Positions 9,747 through 20,100 of a DNA stretch of 64,000 nucleotides are shown piece by piece. Source of the stretch: Aquimarina pacifica (GTDB lineage: Bacteria > Bacteroidota > Bacteroidia > Flavobacteriales > Flavobacteriaceae); assembly GCF_000520955.1 (NCBI RefSeq), contig NZ_JACC01000027.1, forward strand, positions 1 through 64,000. The letters are read 5' to 3'. The notes below the pieces were generated by a model. It was not told the origin of the DNA. It was given only the letters and a program-made list of their open reading frames with translations, and ran no database searches. Position 1 is the first letter of the stretch; each line of letters opens with the position of its first letter. Both the position numbers and the translations under genes were made by a program.

Positions 9747-9896
9747 ATGAAATTATCAATCAAAAGCTACAAAATCCAATCAAATGATGTTCTAAATCAA
9801 ATTCAATTATCAAAAATATTTGGAGGAACAGAAGTAACACGTCCGGGATATGATTTAGAAAATCCATTAATAGACCCAGATGAAGCTACAAGCTAA
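9747..9896 (+). CDS. Short RiPP/bacteriocin-like precursor peptide with double-Gly leader
   Basis: An unlisted 49-residue reading frame. It begins MKLSIKSYKI and has a leader-like first half rich in Lys, Ile, Leu, Asn and Gln, ending in LSKIFGG (residues 22-28). A 21-residue C-terminal part follows, with three Thr, one Ser and several acidic residues but no Cys. This architecture matches the short Bacteroidota natural-product precursors with Lys/Leu-rich leaders ending in GG, which are cut by C39 peptidase transporters. A stem-loop terminator follows at 10011. No modification enzyme or transporter is adjacent, so the product is unknown, and a non-RiPP secreted peptide is also possible. The two-component system just upstream may control it. 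Confidence 0.6.
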   Translation: MKLSIKSYKIQSNDVLNQIQLSKIFGGTEVTRPGYDLENPLIDPDEATS

Positions 9897-10010
9897 AATT
9901 TTTATCAAAGGCAATCAGATAAACGACAATAGTTAATTAAAATATAAAAAATTGATCTTTATTTTTTAATATGAAGATCAAACAAGTTAAGTCCTACCAA
10001 TATATCTGTA

Positions 10011-10047
10011 AAAAGGTCATAAGAACACTATCTTATGGCCTTTTTTA
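10011..10047 (+). terminator. Rho-independent terminator
   Basis: A 14-bp stem (10011-10024 with 10031-10044, one wobble pair) with a six-base loop and a T tract. It ends the transcript of the small precursor gene, which supports 9747-9896 being a separate gene. Confidence 0.85.
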
Positions 10048-10118
10048 TTGTCTCGTAAAAAACCCAATTAAATAGCCCCTTTCCTTCTTTCATTAAAACC
10101 GCTACTGTAATACAAAAT

Positions 10119-10613
10119 TTACAAAGTTAATCTTGCTTTCATTTTTTCGACAATAGCATATGCAGCTGGACAAATTGCAACGTTTTTTAAGGTTATATTC
10201 GTGATTTGTTGAAATTTCTTACGATCCGTATGCGGATATTCTCGACATGCCTTGGGTCTTACCTCGTAGATCCCACAATAATTATCTACCCCTAAAAAAG
10301 TACATGGTGTTTGTTGCAGTACTAAATCATTATCTTCATCAGTTCTAAGGTATTGTTCTTCGAACCGTTTTGGTTTAATTTTCAAAAACTTCGAGATACG
10401 CACTACATCTTTATCAGTAAAAAGAGGCCCTGTGGTTTTGCAACAATTTGCACATTGCAAGCAATCAGTCTCGCCAAATTCTTGATCATGCAGGTCCTGC
10501 ATTATTTGGTCCAACTTTTTAGGAGGTCTTTTTTTGAGTTTAGCAAAGAACTTCTTATTCTCGATATGTTTATCTTTGGCCAATTGTGGTAATTCGTCTA
10601 TACGATCTTGCAT
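10119..10613 (-). CDS. YkgJ-family zinc/iron-chelating Cys-cluster protein
   Basis: A 164-residue cytoplasmic protein of the YkgJ (CxxCxxCC) family. It contains CLQCANCC near residue 76, then CTFLG, YCGIYEVRPKACREYP and a late Cys in VAICPAA, together the eight-Cys pattern thought to bind a metal or iron-sulfur cluster. The biochemical role is not established. I start it at the ATG at 10613 (MQDRIDELP) because the upstream 15 codons overlap a TATTTTTG promoter box at 10618-10625 on the minus strand. It is divergent from the methyltransferase gene. Confidence 0.85.
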   Translation of the reverse strand: MQDRIDELPQLAKDKHIENKKFFAKLKKRPPKKLDQIMQDLHDQEFGETDCLQCANCCKTTGPLFTDKDVVRISKFLKIKPKRFEEQYLRTDEDNDLVLQQTPCTFLGVDNYCGIYEVRPKACREYPHTDRKKFQQITNITLKNVAICPAAYAIVEKMKARLTL

Positions 10614-10617
10614 ACTA

Positions 10618-10625
10618 CAAAAATA
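10618..10625 (-). promoter_or_regulatory. Promoter -7 box TATTTTTG
   Basis: A perfect TAnnTTTG match on the minus strand, only 4 bases before the ATG at 10613. If used, it implies a leaderless mRNA for the YkgJ-like gene. Confidence 0.45.
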
Positions 10626-10685
10626 AGATATTTTGATCATTGCAAAAGCCAATATCAATACATCATTTTAAAATCAAACAACATT

Positions 10686-11399
10686 ATGAAACCTGATATT
10701 TTTGGAAACGCCATCAAGGATTTTTATTCAAATCAATATACCCAAGATATTATTGTTAAAGCAGATGATTTTGATGACGACCATATACCAATCCCTTATC
10801 TTTTCAGGTCATATACTGATATGCCCAAAATAGAACAAAGAGCATTAGATCTATCTTTTGGTAAAGTATTAGATGTTGGATGCGGAGCTGGCAGTCACAG
10901 TCTTGTGCTTCAAAACCAAAAAAAACTAGACGTAACAGCTATTGATATTTCTGAAGGTGCCGTCGAAGTCTGTAAAAAAAGAGGAATAACAGATGTAAGA
11001 GTTTTTGATTTTTTTGAAATTGATAACTCACAGTATGACACTATTTTGTTCTTAATGAATGGTAGCGGTATCATAGGCACCTTACATAATATAGATCGCT
11101 TTTTTTTACACCTTAAAACTGTATTGGCGCCAGGAGGGCAAGCATTAATTGATTCTTCTGATATTTCATATCTTTTTGAAGAGGAGGATGGCGGATTTTG
11201 GGTTGACACATCAGTTGGATATTATGGAGAAATGAAATACAAAATAGCATACAAAAAACAGGTTTCAGAAGAATTTGATTGGTTATATATCGACTATAAT
11301 ACCTTACAAAATGCGGCAAATACTAATGGATTTCTAGTAGAACTATTATTGACAGGAGAAAACAATGAATACCTTGCAAAACTTACTGTAGCTGATTGA
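10686..11399 (+). CDS. Class I SAM-dependent methyltransferase
   Basis: A 237-residue Rossmann-fold methyltransferase. Motif I (VLDVGCGAGSHS) lies near residue 62, motif II (VTAIDIS) near 82, and a post-II VRVFDFFEID near 105. The substrate cannot be read from the sequence. The open frame extends upstream to 10608, but the ATG at 10686 (MKPDIFGNA) is preferred because it follows an A-rich leader and avoids the divergent YkgJ start region. No downstream operon partner is seen. Confidence 0.88.
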   Translation: MKPDIFGNAIKDFYSNQYTQDIIVKADDFDDDHIPIPYLFRSYTDMPKIEQRALDLSFGKVLDVGCGAGSHSLVLQNQKKLDVTAIDISEGAVEVCKKRGITDVRVFDFFEIDNSQYDTILFLMNGSGIIGTLHNIDRFFLHLKTVLAPGGQALIDSSDISYLFEEEDGGFWVDTSVGYYGEMKYKIAYKKQVSEEFDWLYIDYNTLQNAANTNGFLVELLLTGENNEYLAKLTVAD

Positions 11400-11576
11400 T
11401 TACATCAAAGAAAAGGATACGTTTTGGTTTTTATTTAAAAAAAAGAGCGTGTTCACAAAACCTCGGTACAATTTTTGATACCTAGAGATTCTATATAGTA
11501 AAACTATGTTAAAGAAAAATATAATGACGAATAAAACCGTTTATTTATATGTGCTAACCTCTATAAACTGCATCTT

Positions 11577-12353
11577 TTGAAAATATTAAAATTACTCAGT
11601 TATCTATTTATATCCTCCCTAATTCTTGTGGGATGTTCTAATGATGATAATGACAACGTTGATTCTAATAGTATTGCCAATCAGGCAAACAACAAACAAC
11701 CTCTTGGATCATCAGCCAATGATTTATTGAGTGATACAAACTTTAGCAGTATCACCGTTGAAATTGTTTCTGTAGAAGGATTTGAACCTACTGCGGCTGC
11801 ATTATCTGGTTTTACTCAATTTCTAGAAGACCGTTTATTCAAACCAGAGGGCATTACTATTACACAACGCTCTGTCGTTTCTTCTGGCAAAGCCCCCTTT
11901 TCTATAGAAGAAATCGTAGAAATAGAAAATGACACGCGAACCTTATTTAATGAAGAAGATGATATTGCAGTATATATATACTTTGCTGATGGTAGCAGAG
12001 AAGATGACAATGGTGATGAACAAATAACTTTAGGTTCGGCATACCTGAACACCTCGATAGTCATCTATGAAGATACTTTACGAAATCTAACAACTAATTT
12101 TAATGCTCCGTCTCTTAGTACTATAGAAAATGCAACACTAAACCATGAATTTGTTCATTTATTGGGTTTGGTGAATATTGGCACTCCTCTACAATCTGAT
12201 CATGAAGACGAAGAAGAAAGTAATCATTGTAATGTAGTCGGCTGTCTAATGCAATCAGCCATACAATTTGGCAACGGTGTTATGGGCATAAATAATGTCC
12301 CTGAACTTGATCCTCTATGCATTGCAGACTTGCAAGCCAATGGCGGAAAATAA
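11577..12353 (+). CDS. Secreted HExxH metalloprotease-like lipoprotein
   Basis: A 258-residue lipoprotein. The signal peptide ends in a lipobox (SLILVGC, Cys near residue 20) followed by an Asp/Asn-rich tether that suggests surface display. The zinc motif NHEFVHLLGL (His190, Glu191, His194) is of the extended HExxHxxG type, and the downstream HCNVVGCLMQ segment resembles the Met-turn of metzincins. Proteolytic activity is inferred, and the substrate is unknown. The start is a TTG at 11577; the next possible starts would remove the signal peptide. The adjacent minus-strand amidohydrolase is convergent. Confidence 0.78.
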   Translation: MKILKLLSYLFISSLILVGCSNDDNDNVDSNSIANQANNKQPLGSSANDLLSDTNFSSITVEIVSVEGFEPTAAALSGFTQFLEDRLFKPEGITITQRSVVSSGKAPFSIEEIVEIENDTRTLFNEEDDIAVYIYFADGSREDDNGDEQITLGSAYLNTSIVIYEDTLRNLTTNFNAPSLSTIENATLNHEFVHLLGLVNIGTPLQSDHEDEEESNHCNVVGCLMQSAIQFGNGVMGINNVPELDPLCIADLQANGGK

Positions 12354-12390
12354 GAAGCCGCAATCGCAATGAGCTCCAAAAAACCAAAAG

Positions 12391-12427
12391 AAACCTCTTC
12401 TACTTCATAAGAAAAAAGGAGGTTTTT
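12391..12427. terminator. Possible bidirectional terminator
   Basis: AAACCTC (12391-12397) pairs with GAGGTTT (12419-12425), with an inner TTCT/AGAA pairing and an asymmetric bulge, between two convergent genes. The right arm overlaps the amidohydrolase stop region. The stem is imperfect, so this is tentative. Confidence 0.4.
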
Positions 12428-14051
12428 AATATACTTTTTCTCCGCCCAAATAAGTCGCATTTACTTTTATAGTAGGAATTTTATCTTCATCTACCTTCAT
12501 TATATCTTCTTCTAGTATTACAAAGTCGGCAAATTTACCTCGGGTGATACTTCCTTTTTCTAATTCCTCAAAATTACTGTAGGCAGCCCAAAGTGTCATT
12601 CCTTTTAAAGTTTCTTCTCTTGTAAGTGCATTTTCTTTTTGAAAACCACCTTTGGGATACTGTTTTAAATCTTTTCTTGCCACAGCAGCATAGAACGTGT
12701 AAAAAGGGTTCACATGTTCTACCGGATAATCTGTCCCCAAAGCGAGTCTCCCTGTTTTTTCTAATAACTTCTTATATGCATATGCTCCTTTTAAACGCTC
12801 TAACCCCAATCGTTCATCTGCCCAGTACATATCACTGGTAGCATGAGTAGGCTGCACACTCATTATTAAGTTATCATCAAGCAATTCAAATTCATTAGAA
12901 TCTACAACCTGTGCATGTTCAACACGCCATCTTCTATTAGATGTACCCTGTAAAACATCATAGTACGTTTTCATTACAAGAGCATTGGCAGAATCGCCTA
13001 TAGCATGTGTATTCATCTGAAAATCTGACAATACTAATCTTTTGGCGAGTTCTTTGAAATCTTCATTGCCTATCACCATCGCACCAAAATGATCCTCCTG
13101 ATCACTGTATGGTTTTTTTAATACGGCACCTCTTGACCCCAATGCTCCATCGGCATACACCTTAAAAGAAGAAACATTAAGCTTATCGGTTTTGTATACT
13201 CCTTTTTGCAAATAATAATCTACATACTCTGGCACATTACTTACCATTGCATACATGCGTATCTTGAGTTTATTCCTTTTTTGCAAACTATCTATTAATG
13301 CAATTACCTTTGGACTAAGTCCTGCATCATCTATTGTAGTCAACCCATAACCAAAATTAATTTTTTCAGCATCCATTAATGCGTTAATTTGTTCATCACG
13401 AGATGGCTCAGGAATTATTGCTTCAACGAGTCCCATTGGGTTGTCTATAAGAACCCCCAAAAGCGCACCATCTTTCTGTAAAATCTCCCCTCCCATTACC
13501 TTAGTATCAATTGTAATTTTGGCCATATCCAATACTTTTTGATTCACAAGCATTGCATGACCATCTACCCTTGTCAAAGCTACAGGAGTATCCGGAAATA
13601 GACTATCTAAAATCTCTTTTGAAGGATACTCTTTTACCTCCCAATCGTTCTGATCCCAACCTCTACCAGTAATAAAAGATAAATTCTTTTCTTCTTGAAA
13701 CACTACAAGACGTTTCAATACCTCATCATAGCTTTTGGTTCCGGTAAGATCTACTTTCTGTTGTTGTAAACCAAGTCGATAAAAATGGCAATGTGCATCT
13801 ATCAAACCAGGAACTATTGTTTTTCCCTTTGCGTCTAATGTGTCTGTAGCTGCATACAAATGTAATAACTCTTCATTGGTACCAATAGCCAAGAATTCGC
13901 CTTCTTTAACAACAAATGCTTCGGCTTTGGGATACGAATCATCTACTGTATACACATTAGCATTAAACACTAATAGGTCTGCTTGGATTTTGGTTTTTTG
14001 ACAAGAAATAAGTAATACGATACTACCTAGAAATAGGACTATTTTTTTCAT
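12426..14051 (-). CDS. YtcJ-like metal-dependent amidohydrolase lipoprotein
   Basis: A 541-residue member of the amidohydrolase superfamily (YtcJ/NfdA-like). The metal-binding HxH appears as DAHCHFYRLG near residue 70, followed by GRGWDQNDW near 108, a late HAIGD near 350 and LGTDYPVE near 435. Such proteins hydrolyse amide bonds of formamide or acyl compounds; the substrate here is unknown. I start at the ATG at 14051 because it gives a clean lipoprotein signal (MKKIVLFLGSIVLLISC); the frame is open to 14090. The lipid anchor points to a periplasmic or surface location. Confidence 0.87.
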   Translation of the reverse strand: MKKIVLFLGSIVLLISCQKTKIQADLLVFNANVYTVDDSYPKAEAFVVKEGEFLAIGTNEELLHLYAATDTLDAKGKTIVPGLIDAHCHFYRLGLQQQKVDLTGTKSYDEVLKRLVVFQEEKNLSFITGRGWDQNDWEVKEYPSKEILDSLFPDTPVALTRVDGHAMLVNQKVLDMAKITIDTKVMGGEILQKDGALLGVLIDNPMGLVEAIIPEPSRDEQINALMDAEKINFGYGLTTIDDAGLSPKVIALIDSLQKRNKLKIRMYAMVSNVPEYVDYYLQKGVYKTDKLNVSSFKVYADGALGSRGAVLKKPYSDQEDHFGAMVIGNEDFKELAKRLVLSDFQMNTHAIGDSANALVMKTYYDVLQGTSNRRWRVEHAQVVDSNEFELLDDNLIMSVQPTHATSDMYWADERLGLERLKGAYAYKKLLEKTGRLALGTDYPVEHVNPFYTFYAAVARKDLKQYPKGGFQKENALTREETLKGMTLWAAYSNFEELEKGSITRGKFADFVILEEDIMKVDEDKIPTIKVNATYLGGEKVY

Positions 14052-14283
14052 GTTAGTTGAGTTTGTGTTTCTAAAAATAATAATATCCATTTTGTAGGTT
14101 GGTTAATTTTTTCATAATATCAAAACACTAATTTTTCAATTTCAAAAACTGTATAATATTTTGCCTTAGTAAAAATTCCCTTAACACCTTAAACAACAAA
14201 CTTAAAAGCAAAAAAAGCACACCCTAATATTGAGGTGCTATTTAGTTTTAAAACACCAAATAGTATCTTTACAATAAAAACAT

Positions 14284-14607
14284 ATGCGTGACGAAAAACT
14301 AAAAATCTACAAAATGCTTGTCGATAAATGTCCCAGATTTAAAATTAAGGGCAAAACAATGCCATACACTTCTGCAAATGGCCATATGTTTTCTTTATTC
14401 AACAAGAACAATGAAATTGGCATGCGTTTTTCTAAGGATGTCCAAAAAAAGTATTTGAAAGAATTCAACACGACACACTTTATTTCTTACGGAGCAGTAA
14501 TGAGAGGATATGTCTTAATTCCTGAAACTATGCTCAATGATTTGGACCTATTAGCTATTTACCTTAATGAAAGCTATGAATATGTTATGTCACTTGATCC
14601 TAAATAA
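14284..14607 (+). CDS. TfoX/Sxy N-terminal-like small protein
   Basis: A 107-residue soluble protein. The layout, with a short helix, the GKTMPYTSANGHMFSLF strand pair, the FSKDVQKKYLKEF segment and the RGYVLIPETML segment, resembles the TfoX N-terminal/YjbR-like fold that is often a stand-alone protein in Bacteroidota. No catalytic motif is visible and the function is unknown. It stands alone between two minus-strand genes. Confidence 0.65.
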   Translation: MRDEKLKIYKMLVDKCPRFKIKGKTMPYTSANGHMFSLFNKNNEIGMRFSKDVQKKYLKEFNTTHFISYGAVMRGYVLIPETMLNDLDLLAIYLNESYEYVMSLDPK

Positions 14608-14876
14608 TCATTAGAAAAATTAATAATCTAATGAAATGAAATACCGAACATGAATAACATTACTTCGGGATAGCACCAAATCTTATAAACACTAAGAAGC
14701 AAAGGTCTAATTGTTTAATTACTTTAAAGAATAGTGCGCATCACAAAACAGTATCGCATAAATTCATAATGATAAAAACTGTTGAAACTTTTATCATTGA
14801 CCTCTTTTACCAACATACCATTCAAAGAAAATCGTACCAGAGTTATATATGGCATTTAAAATTATAGGCTTACAAA

Positions 14877-16676
14877 TCAACTTTTATTCTTTTTTATCCA
14901 ATTGTTAATCTTATTTTCCAGAATAGCCAAAGGCACACATCCAGTTTCTAGAACTTCATTATGAAATTGTCTAATATCAAAGGTTTCTCCTAATTCTTGT
15001 TCTGCTTTTGCTCGAAGTTCCTTAATTTTTAGTTGGCCTATTTTGTATGATAACGCTTGCCCTGGGTTTGCCATATAGCGTTCTATTTCGGAGATAATAC
15101 CTGCTTCGGATTCTGCCTCATTATCCATTGAATATTGTATAGCTTCTTCTCTAGACCATCCCTTTGCATGCAAGCCCGTATCGACAACTAAACGAATGGC
15201 TCTATGCATTTCCATTCCTAACATACCAAAATATTGATATGGATCGGTATATAAGCCCAGCTCTTTACCTAATGATTCACTATACAATGCCCAACCTTCA
15301 CCATATCCGCTGTACCACAATGTTTTTCTAAATTTCGGAAGCACTTCACTTTCTTGAGTTAATGAAATCTGATAATGATGTCCAGGAATCGCTTCATGCA
15401 AAAATAACGATTCGTCATTATGGGTATTATATTTTAAGACATCAGGAATCGGAGTATAAAAAATTCCCGGTCGCGTACCATCTAATGATCCAGGGTTATA
15501 TTCTGCACTTGCAGATTTTTCTCTAAAAGCTTCTGTACGCCTTACTTCAAAAGGGGTTTTAGGTTTTATATCGAATAATTTTTCAATTTGCGGTTTCATG
15601 CGATCATGAATAGCATTAAAATTATCCAAAACCTGCTTTGGCTCCGTAAAAGGCATCAATTCTTTCTTAGTACGAACATAATCAAAAAACGATTTCAGGT
15701 CTCCTTCATACCCTACCTGTTCTTTTATCTTTTCCATTTCTGAAGATATTCTTGCCACTTCAGAAAGTCCCAGCTCATGAATCTCATCAGCTGTCATATT
15801 TGTAGTTGTATACAGTTTAATCTGATGTTGATAAAATTCTTTTCCATTAGGAATTTCAGAAATTCCAGAACTTGTTCGACCCGCTTCGAGATATTCTGTA
15901 CTCATAAATTGATGCAGTTTGGTATATGCAGGAATTACCTTCTCTGAAACCATCGCTTTATACTTTTTTGTAAGTTGTTCCTTATCTTCTACCGAAAAAT
16001 TTTCTGGAAACATTTTGACAGGCGAATAAAAGAGATGTTCTTCAAGATTTGTTACGGTTAGTGCTTCTAATTGTGGTAAAACTTTTACTATTATTGATTT
16101 AGGAAGCACATATCCTTTTTCCATACCTTCTTTCATTTTTTCTTCTGCAGATTGCATCCATGCCAAATATCCATCAAGACGAGAAAGCCAATTATCATAA
16201 TCTGTTACAGTAGCAAAAGGTTGTGCACTTGCCCCGCTAGCAAGCTGCCCTATTAATAGATTAATAGACCACATTTGATCAATCGGAAAATACTCCTTTT
16301 TAAATGTAAAGCCTTCTAAATGCACATCGCATTCCCACAACAAAATCTCTTTAGTTATTTTCTGACTTTCAGAAAGCATTGCATCATCATATTTTGACAA
16401 CTGTTCTTTATATGACGTATAATATGTCTTCATTTTTTGAACCGTTTCTTCTGCCAATTCATTAGAAAATTGATCATTAAACCTGTTATCTCCTTCAAAA
16501 GTAGCCCTAAGAGGGTCAAACAAAAGACCTTCTTCATAATATGCATTCAACATAGTAGTAAAATCATTGTCAATAGCAGTTTTTGCAGCAGGCTCATTTT
16601 TGACAGTATTAACCTCTTTTTTACAAGATAAAAAAGTACTAATAACAAAAAATACAAACCCTATTTTTTTTATCAT
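14877..16676 (-). CDS. DUF885 family lipoprotein (putative metallopeptidase)
   Basis: A 599-residue lipoprotein of DUF885. The signature FLHEAIPGHHYQ near residue 425 contains a HExxPGHH metal site. The segments WYSGYGEGWALYSE and EIERYMANPGQALSYKIGQ are also conserved in the family. Members are thought to be zinc-dependent peptidases acting in the periplasm. I start at the ATG at 16676 (MIKKIGFVFFVISTFLSC), which yields a lipobox; the open frame reaches 16799 but lacks a signal there. The gap to the alginate lyase gene is about 500 bases. Confidence 0.87.
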   Translation of the reverse strand: MIKKIGFVFFVISTFLSCKKEVNTVKNEPAAKTAIDNDFTTMLNAYYEEGLLFDPLRATFEGDNRFNDQFSNELAEETVQKMKTYYTSYKEQLSKYDDAMLSESQKITKEILLWECDVHLEGFTFKKEYFPIDQMWSINLLIGQLASGASAQPFATVTDYDNWLSRLDGYLAWMQSAEEKMKEGMEKGYVLPKSIIVKVLPQLEALTVTNLEEHLFYSPVKMFPENFSVEDKEQLTKKYKAMVSEKVIPAYTKLHQFMSTEYLEAGRTSSGISEIPNGKEFYQHQIKLYTTTNMTADEIHELGLSEVARISSEMEKIKEQVGYEGDLKSFFDYVRTKKELMPFTEPKQVLDNFNAIHDRMKPQIEKLFDIKPKTPFEVRRTEAFREKSASAEYNPGSLDGTRPGIFYTPIPDVLKYNTHNDESLFLHEAIPGHHYQISLTQESEVLPKFRKTLWYSGYGEGWALYSESLGKELGLYTDPYQYFGMLGMEMHRAIRLVVDTGLHAKGWSREEAIQYSMDNEAESEAGIISEIERYMANPGQALSYKIGQLKIKELRAKAEQELGETFDIRQFHNEVLETGCVPLAILENKINNWIKKNKS

Positions 16677-17193
16677 GATCGTGTGTGTTTTATTTTTAAT
16701 AATGAGAAAGATACTAAAATTGGCATCAACATTTAGTACAATTATTGAAACATTTTTTTTCAAAAAAACTAATATAAATAACCATTCGGCGTTATACATA
16801 TTCTAATGAGCAACGAAAAGCACGTATCTCAATATTTTGGTAATTATCAAGAGAAATTCTAATCAAAAAACAGCTAATTAACTTTATTTAACAATTGATT
16901 CTGATAATCTTATTTTTTTAACTAAAAAAATAAAAAAACAATATTATATTTACACTTTTTTTTAATCAACAACACAATAACTATAAAATAATTACGCATC
17001 ACGAATTTCGTCTTAAAACCAACCTTTTTTTCATGAATAGGAAAGCATCCTTACATCTTCTTGCTAACTACAAATCATAATAAACCGATTACTTTTTTAT
17101 GATTCTTCATAATGCACTTTTTTTAAAACAATAAAATATAGTACCAATACGTCACACTTGTACATTAATCACTAACACACATAAACACCAAAA
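16677..17193 (+). other. Long upstream region of the alginate lyase gene
   Basis: This gap of about 520 AT-rich bases separates two divergent genes and must hold both promoters. TATATTTA near 16940 is a one-mismatch -7 box facing the alginate lyase. No TTGGTnnACCAA or other clear operator was found, and no small gene is convincing. Confidence 0.4.
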
Positions 17194-20100
17194 ATGAAAA
17201 CTCACTTTAATGAATTTAGAGGCTCACACCATATGGCCGCTAATTCTTCACTACTCAAGTTAGTTAACGCTCAAACATTATTATTTCTAACTTTCTTATT
17301 TTTTATAACGCCAAAAACCGCTAATGCAACAGACTACACCATAAGTTCTGATGATGAGTTCAACGATCTCTCACTTTCTGCTGGTGATGTTGTTACATGG
17401 GCCAACGGAACGTACTCTGACCAAAGCATTAATTTTATAAATGCAAGTGGTACAGCATCAAACCCTATTATTTTAAAAGCAGAAACTCCTGGTGGAGTTA
17501 TCTTTACAGGAGAATCTCGTTTATTTTTTGCTGGTGACTACCTGATCGTAAATGGATTTTACTGGAATGGTGGTGAAGGTGCAAGTGATCATATTTCTTT
17601 TCGTCGAAATGGTTCTGACTCTGATTTTGGAAACAACTGTACCATTAGAAATTGCGCTTTTAACAACTTATATACAGAAGAACCTGGAAAAAGTAGATGG
17701 ATTGTTCTTTATGGCACCAACAATATTGTCGAGAACTGTTCTTTTGTAAACAAATTAAGTGCAGGAGCCTGTATTTTGGTAGAATTAGCATATCAAGGCA
17801 CTACTATTCCGGCACATACAATTAGAAGTAATTACTTTTACAATATTACACCAAAGGATACATTCTCTACTAATTCAGGAGATTGTGAAGCGATAAGAAT
17901 TGGTGTTAGCGAATTCCAAGCAATTAGCGCGCAAGTTACTGTTGAAAACAACTATTTTAAGGAAGCTGATGGTGAGAATGAAATTATAACCAATAAAAGT
18001 GCCGACAATATATTCAAAAATAACACTTTTAGAAACTGTCGAGGATCTCTGGTATTACGTCATGGTTCAGGAGCATTAGTTGATAGCAACTTCTTCTTAG
18101 GTGAAGGAAAAGCTAAATCAGGAGGAATTCGAGTAACCGATAGAGATCATGTAATTATTAATAACTACATGCAAGACCTAAGCAATGATGGGGATGTATG
18201 GAACAATGCAATTACCCTTGTCGGAGGTGGTGAGTCTTCTGGAGGAAGCGGTAATGGATACCAAAATGTAGATAATGTTTTAATAGCATTTAATACTATA
18301 TATAATTCTGATGATCCAATTCATTATAATGACAGAAACTCGTATGATCCTACAGGTGTTATAGCTTACAACCTTGTATATGGCGCAACAGGAACTGACC
18401 TTATTACTGGCGATATTTCTGGAACAGGCTCTGGAATAGAATACGTAGGTAATATCATGGGAGGATCGACTATTGGGGTAACCTCTGGAGGTATCACAGA
18501 AGCAATAGAGACTTTTACTGCTAATGGTGAAATTGTTAAACCCATAAGTACAGGTATAGCTGCAAATGCAGGAGGTAATGACTATGCTGCGACAGTAAAC
18601 ACAGATATAGAAGGACGTACTCGACCTAATAGCAATATGGATGTCGGTGCCCATGAAGTATCAGGAGGTACAGGAAATGTTATATATAGTCCAATTACTG
18701 ATAATCAAGTAGGGGATAATATTGGATCATGTTTCCTTGATGCATCTGGTAATACACTAAGCACATGTGGCGACACAGGAACAAGTGACATTTTACTAGT
18801 ATCTTCAGCTTCAGACTTTAGTGCAGACGAAGAAACGCAAACAATAAATATTACTTCTAATCTATCCTGGAATGCTAGTGATGATAGTTCTTGGATCTCT
18901 ATTACACCAACTAGTGGATCTAATGATGGATCTATAAGCATAACGGTTTCAGAAAACACAAGTACTTCTGATCGCTCAGGAGAAATTACGGTTACTGGAG
19001 GAAGCTTAACAAGAACAATAAACATAACTCAATTAGGAGTAGAAGATGCGACTGAAATATTAACTATATCATCACCTACTGATTTTTCAGCTAATGGTGG
19101 TACACAAACGCTTAGTATTACTTCTAACTTAGATTGGACTCTAAGTGAGAATAGCTCATGGCTATCAACTAGTACTACAAATGGTTCAAATAACGCAACG
19201 GTAAACATAATTGCTTCAGAAAACACTTCTAGTAGTTCACGAAACGCAACCGTAACCGTAAGTGGCGGAGACATTACACGAAGCTTTACCGTTACACAAG
19301 AAGCAGCATCAAATTCTAGCTTAGCACCTTCAAGCATACTTCCTGACTTAGCATATTTTAAAATCACATATCCATTAGATATAAATGGAGACGATTATGA
19401 AGGTGTTGAATATAATGACCGAGAAGATCCAGACATTAAAGCACATGAAGTTAGAGACCTTGTGGATTATGTACCTTCAACTCCGTTCTCTGAATACTTT
19501 TATGTCGAAGGAAACGAAGTTGTTTTTAAAGCGCATTGTGCTGGAGCATTAAGTAGCGCAAATGCCTACCCTCGAAGTGAACTTAGAGAAACAATAGATG
19601 GAAATGATGAATTTTGGAGTTTCGATGATGAACAAGAATTAAATGCAACTTTTAGAGTTACACACCTACCAAATATAAAACAAGAAGTTTGTATGCTGCA
19701 AATCAAAGGAGACTCATCTGAAGAAGTTTTTAGATTAGAGTACCGAGCAGATGATGACGATGAACTGTTACATGTAACTATAAATGAAGATGACAATCAG
19801 GATGACTACCAGAATATCATGGATTATTCACTAAATGATGTTATAAAGGCTAGAATGTATATTAATGATGGACGCGTATATATAGAACTTGACAACCTAA
19901 ATGTAAGTGGACCTAATGGCGAATGGAATTACGACTTTGATAGTGCTTATGGCGGTGGATATTTTAAGGCTGGTGCATATACTCAATCTTCTATTTGGGA
20001 AGAAAAAAACAAGGCTGGAGATGAAGAACCAGATGCTTATGGCGAAGTACGATTTAGTGAACTAAGACTAGGGACTTCTGTACCTGAGGATTACTTAGAG

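Noticed and set aside
11430..11520. Possible insertion-sequence remnant near 11440-11500
   Set aside because: The stretch looks unlike its surroundings, but I found no inverted ends, target duplication or transposase fragment.
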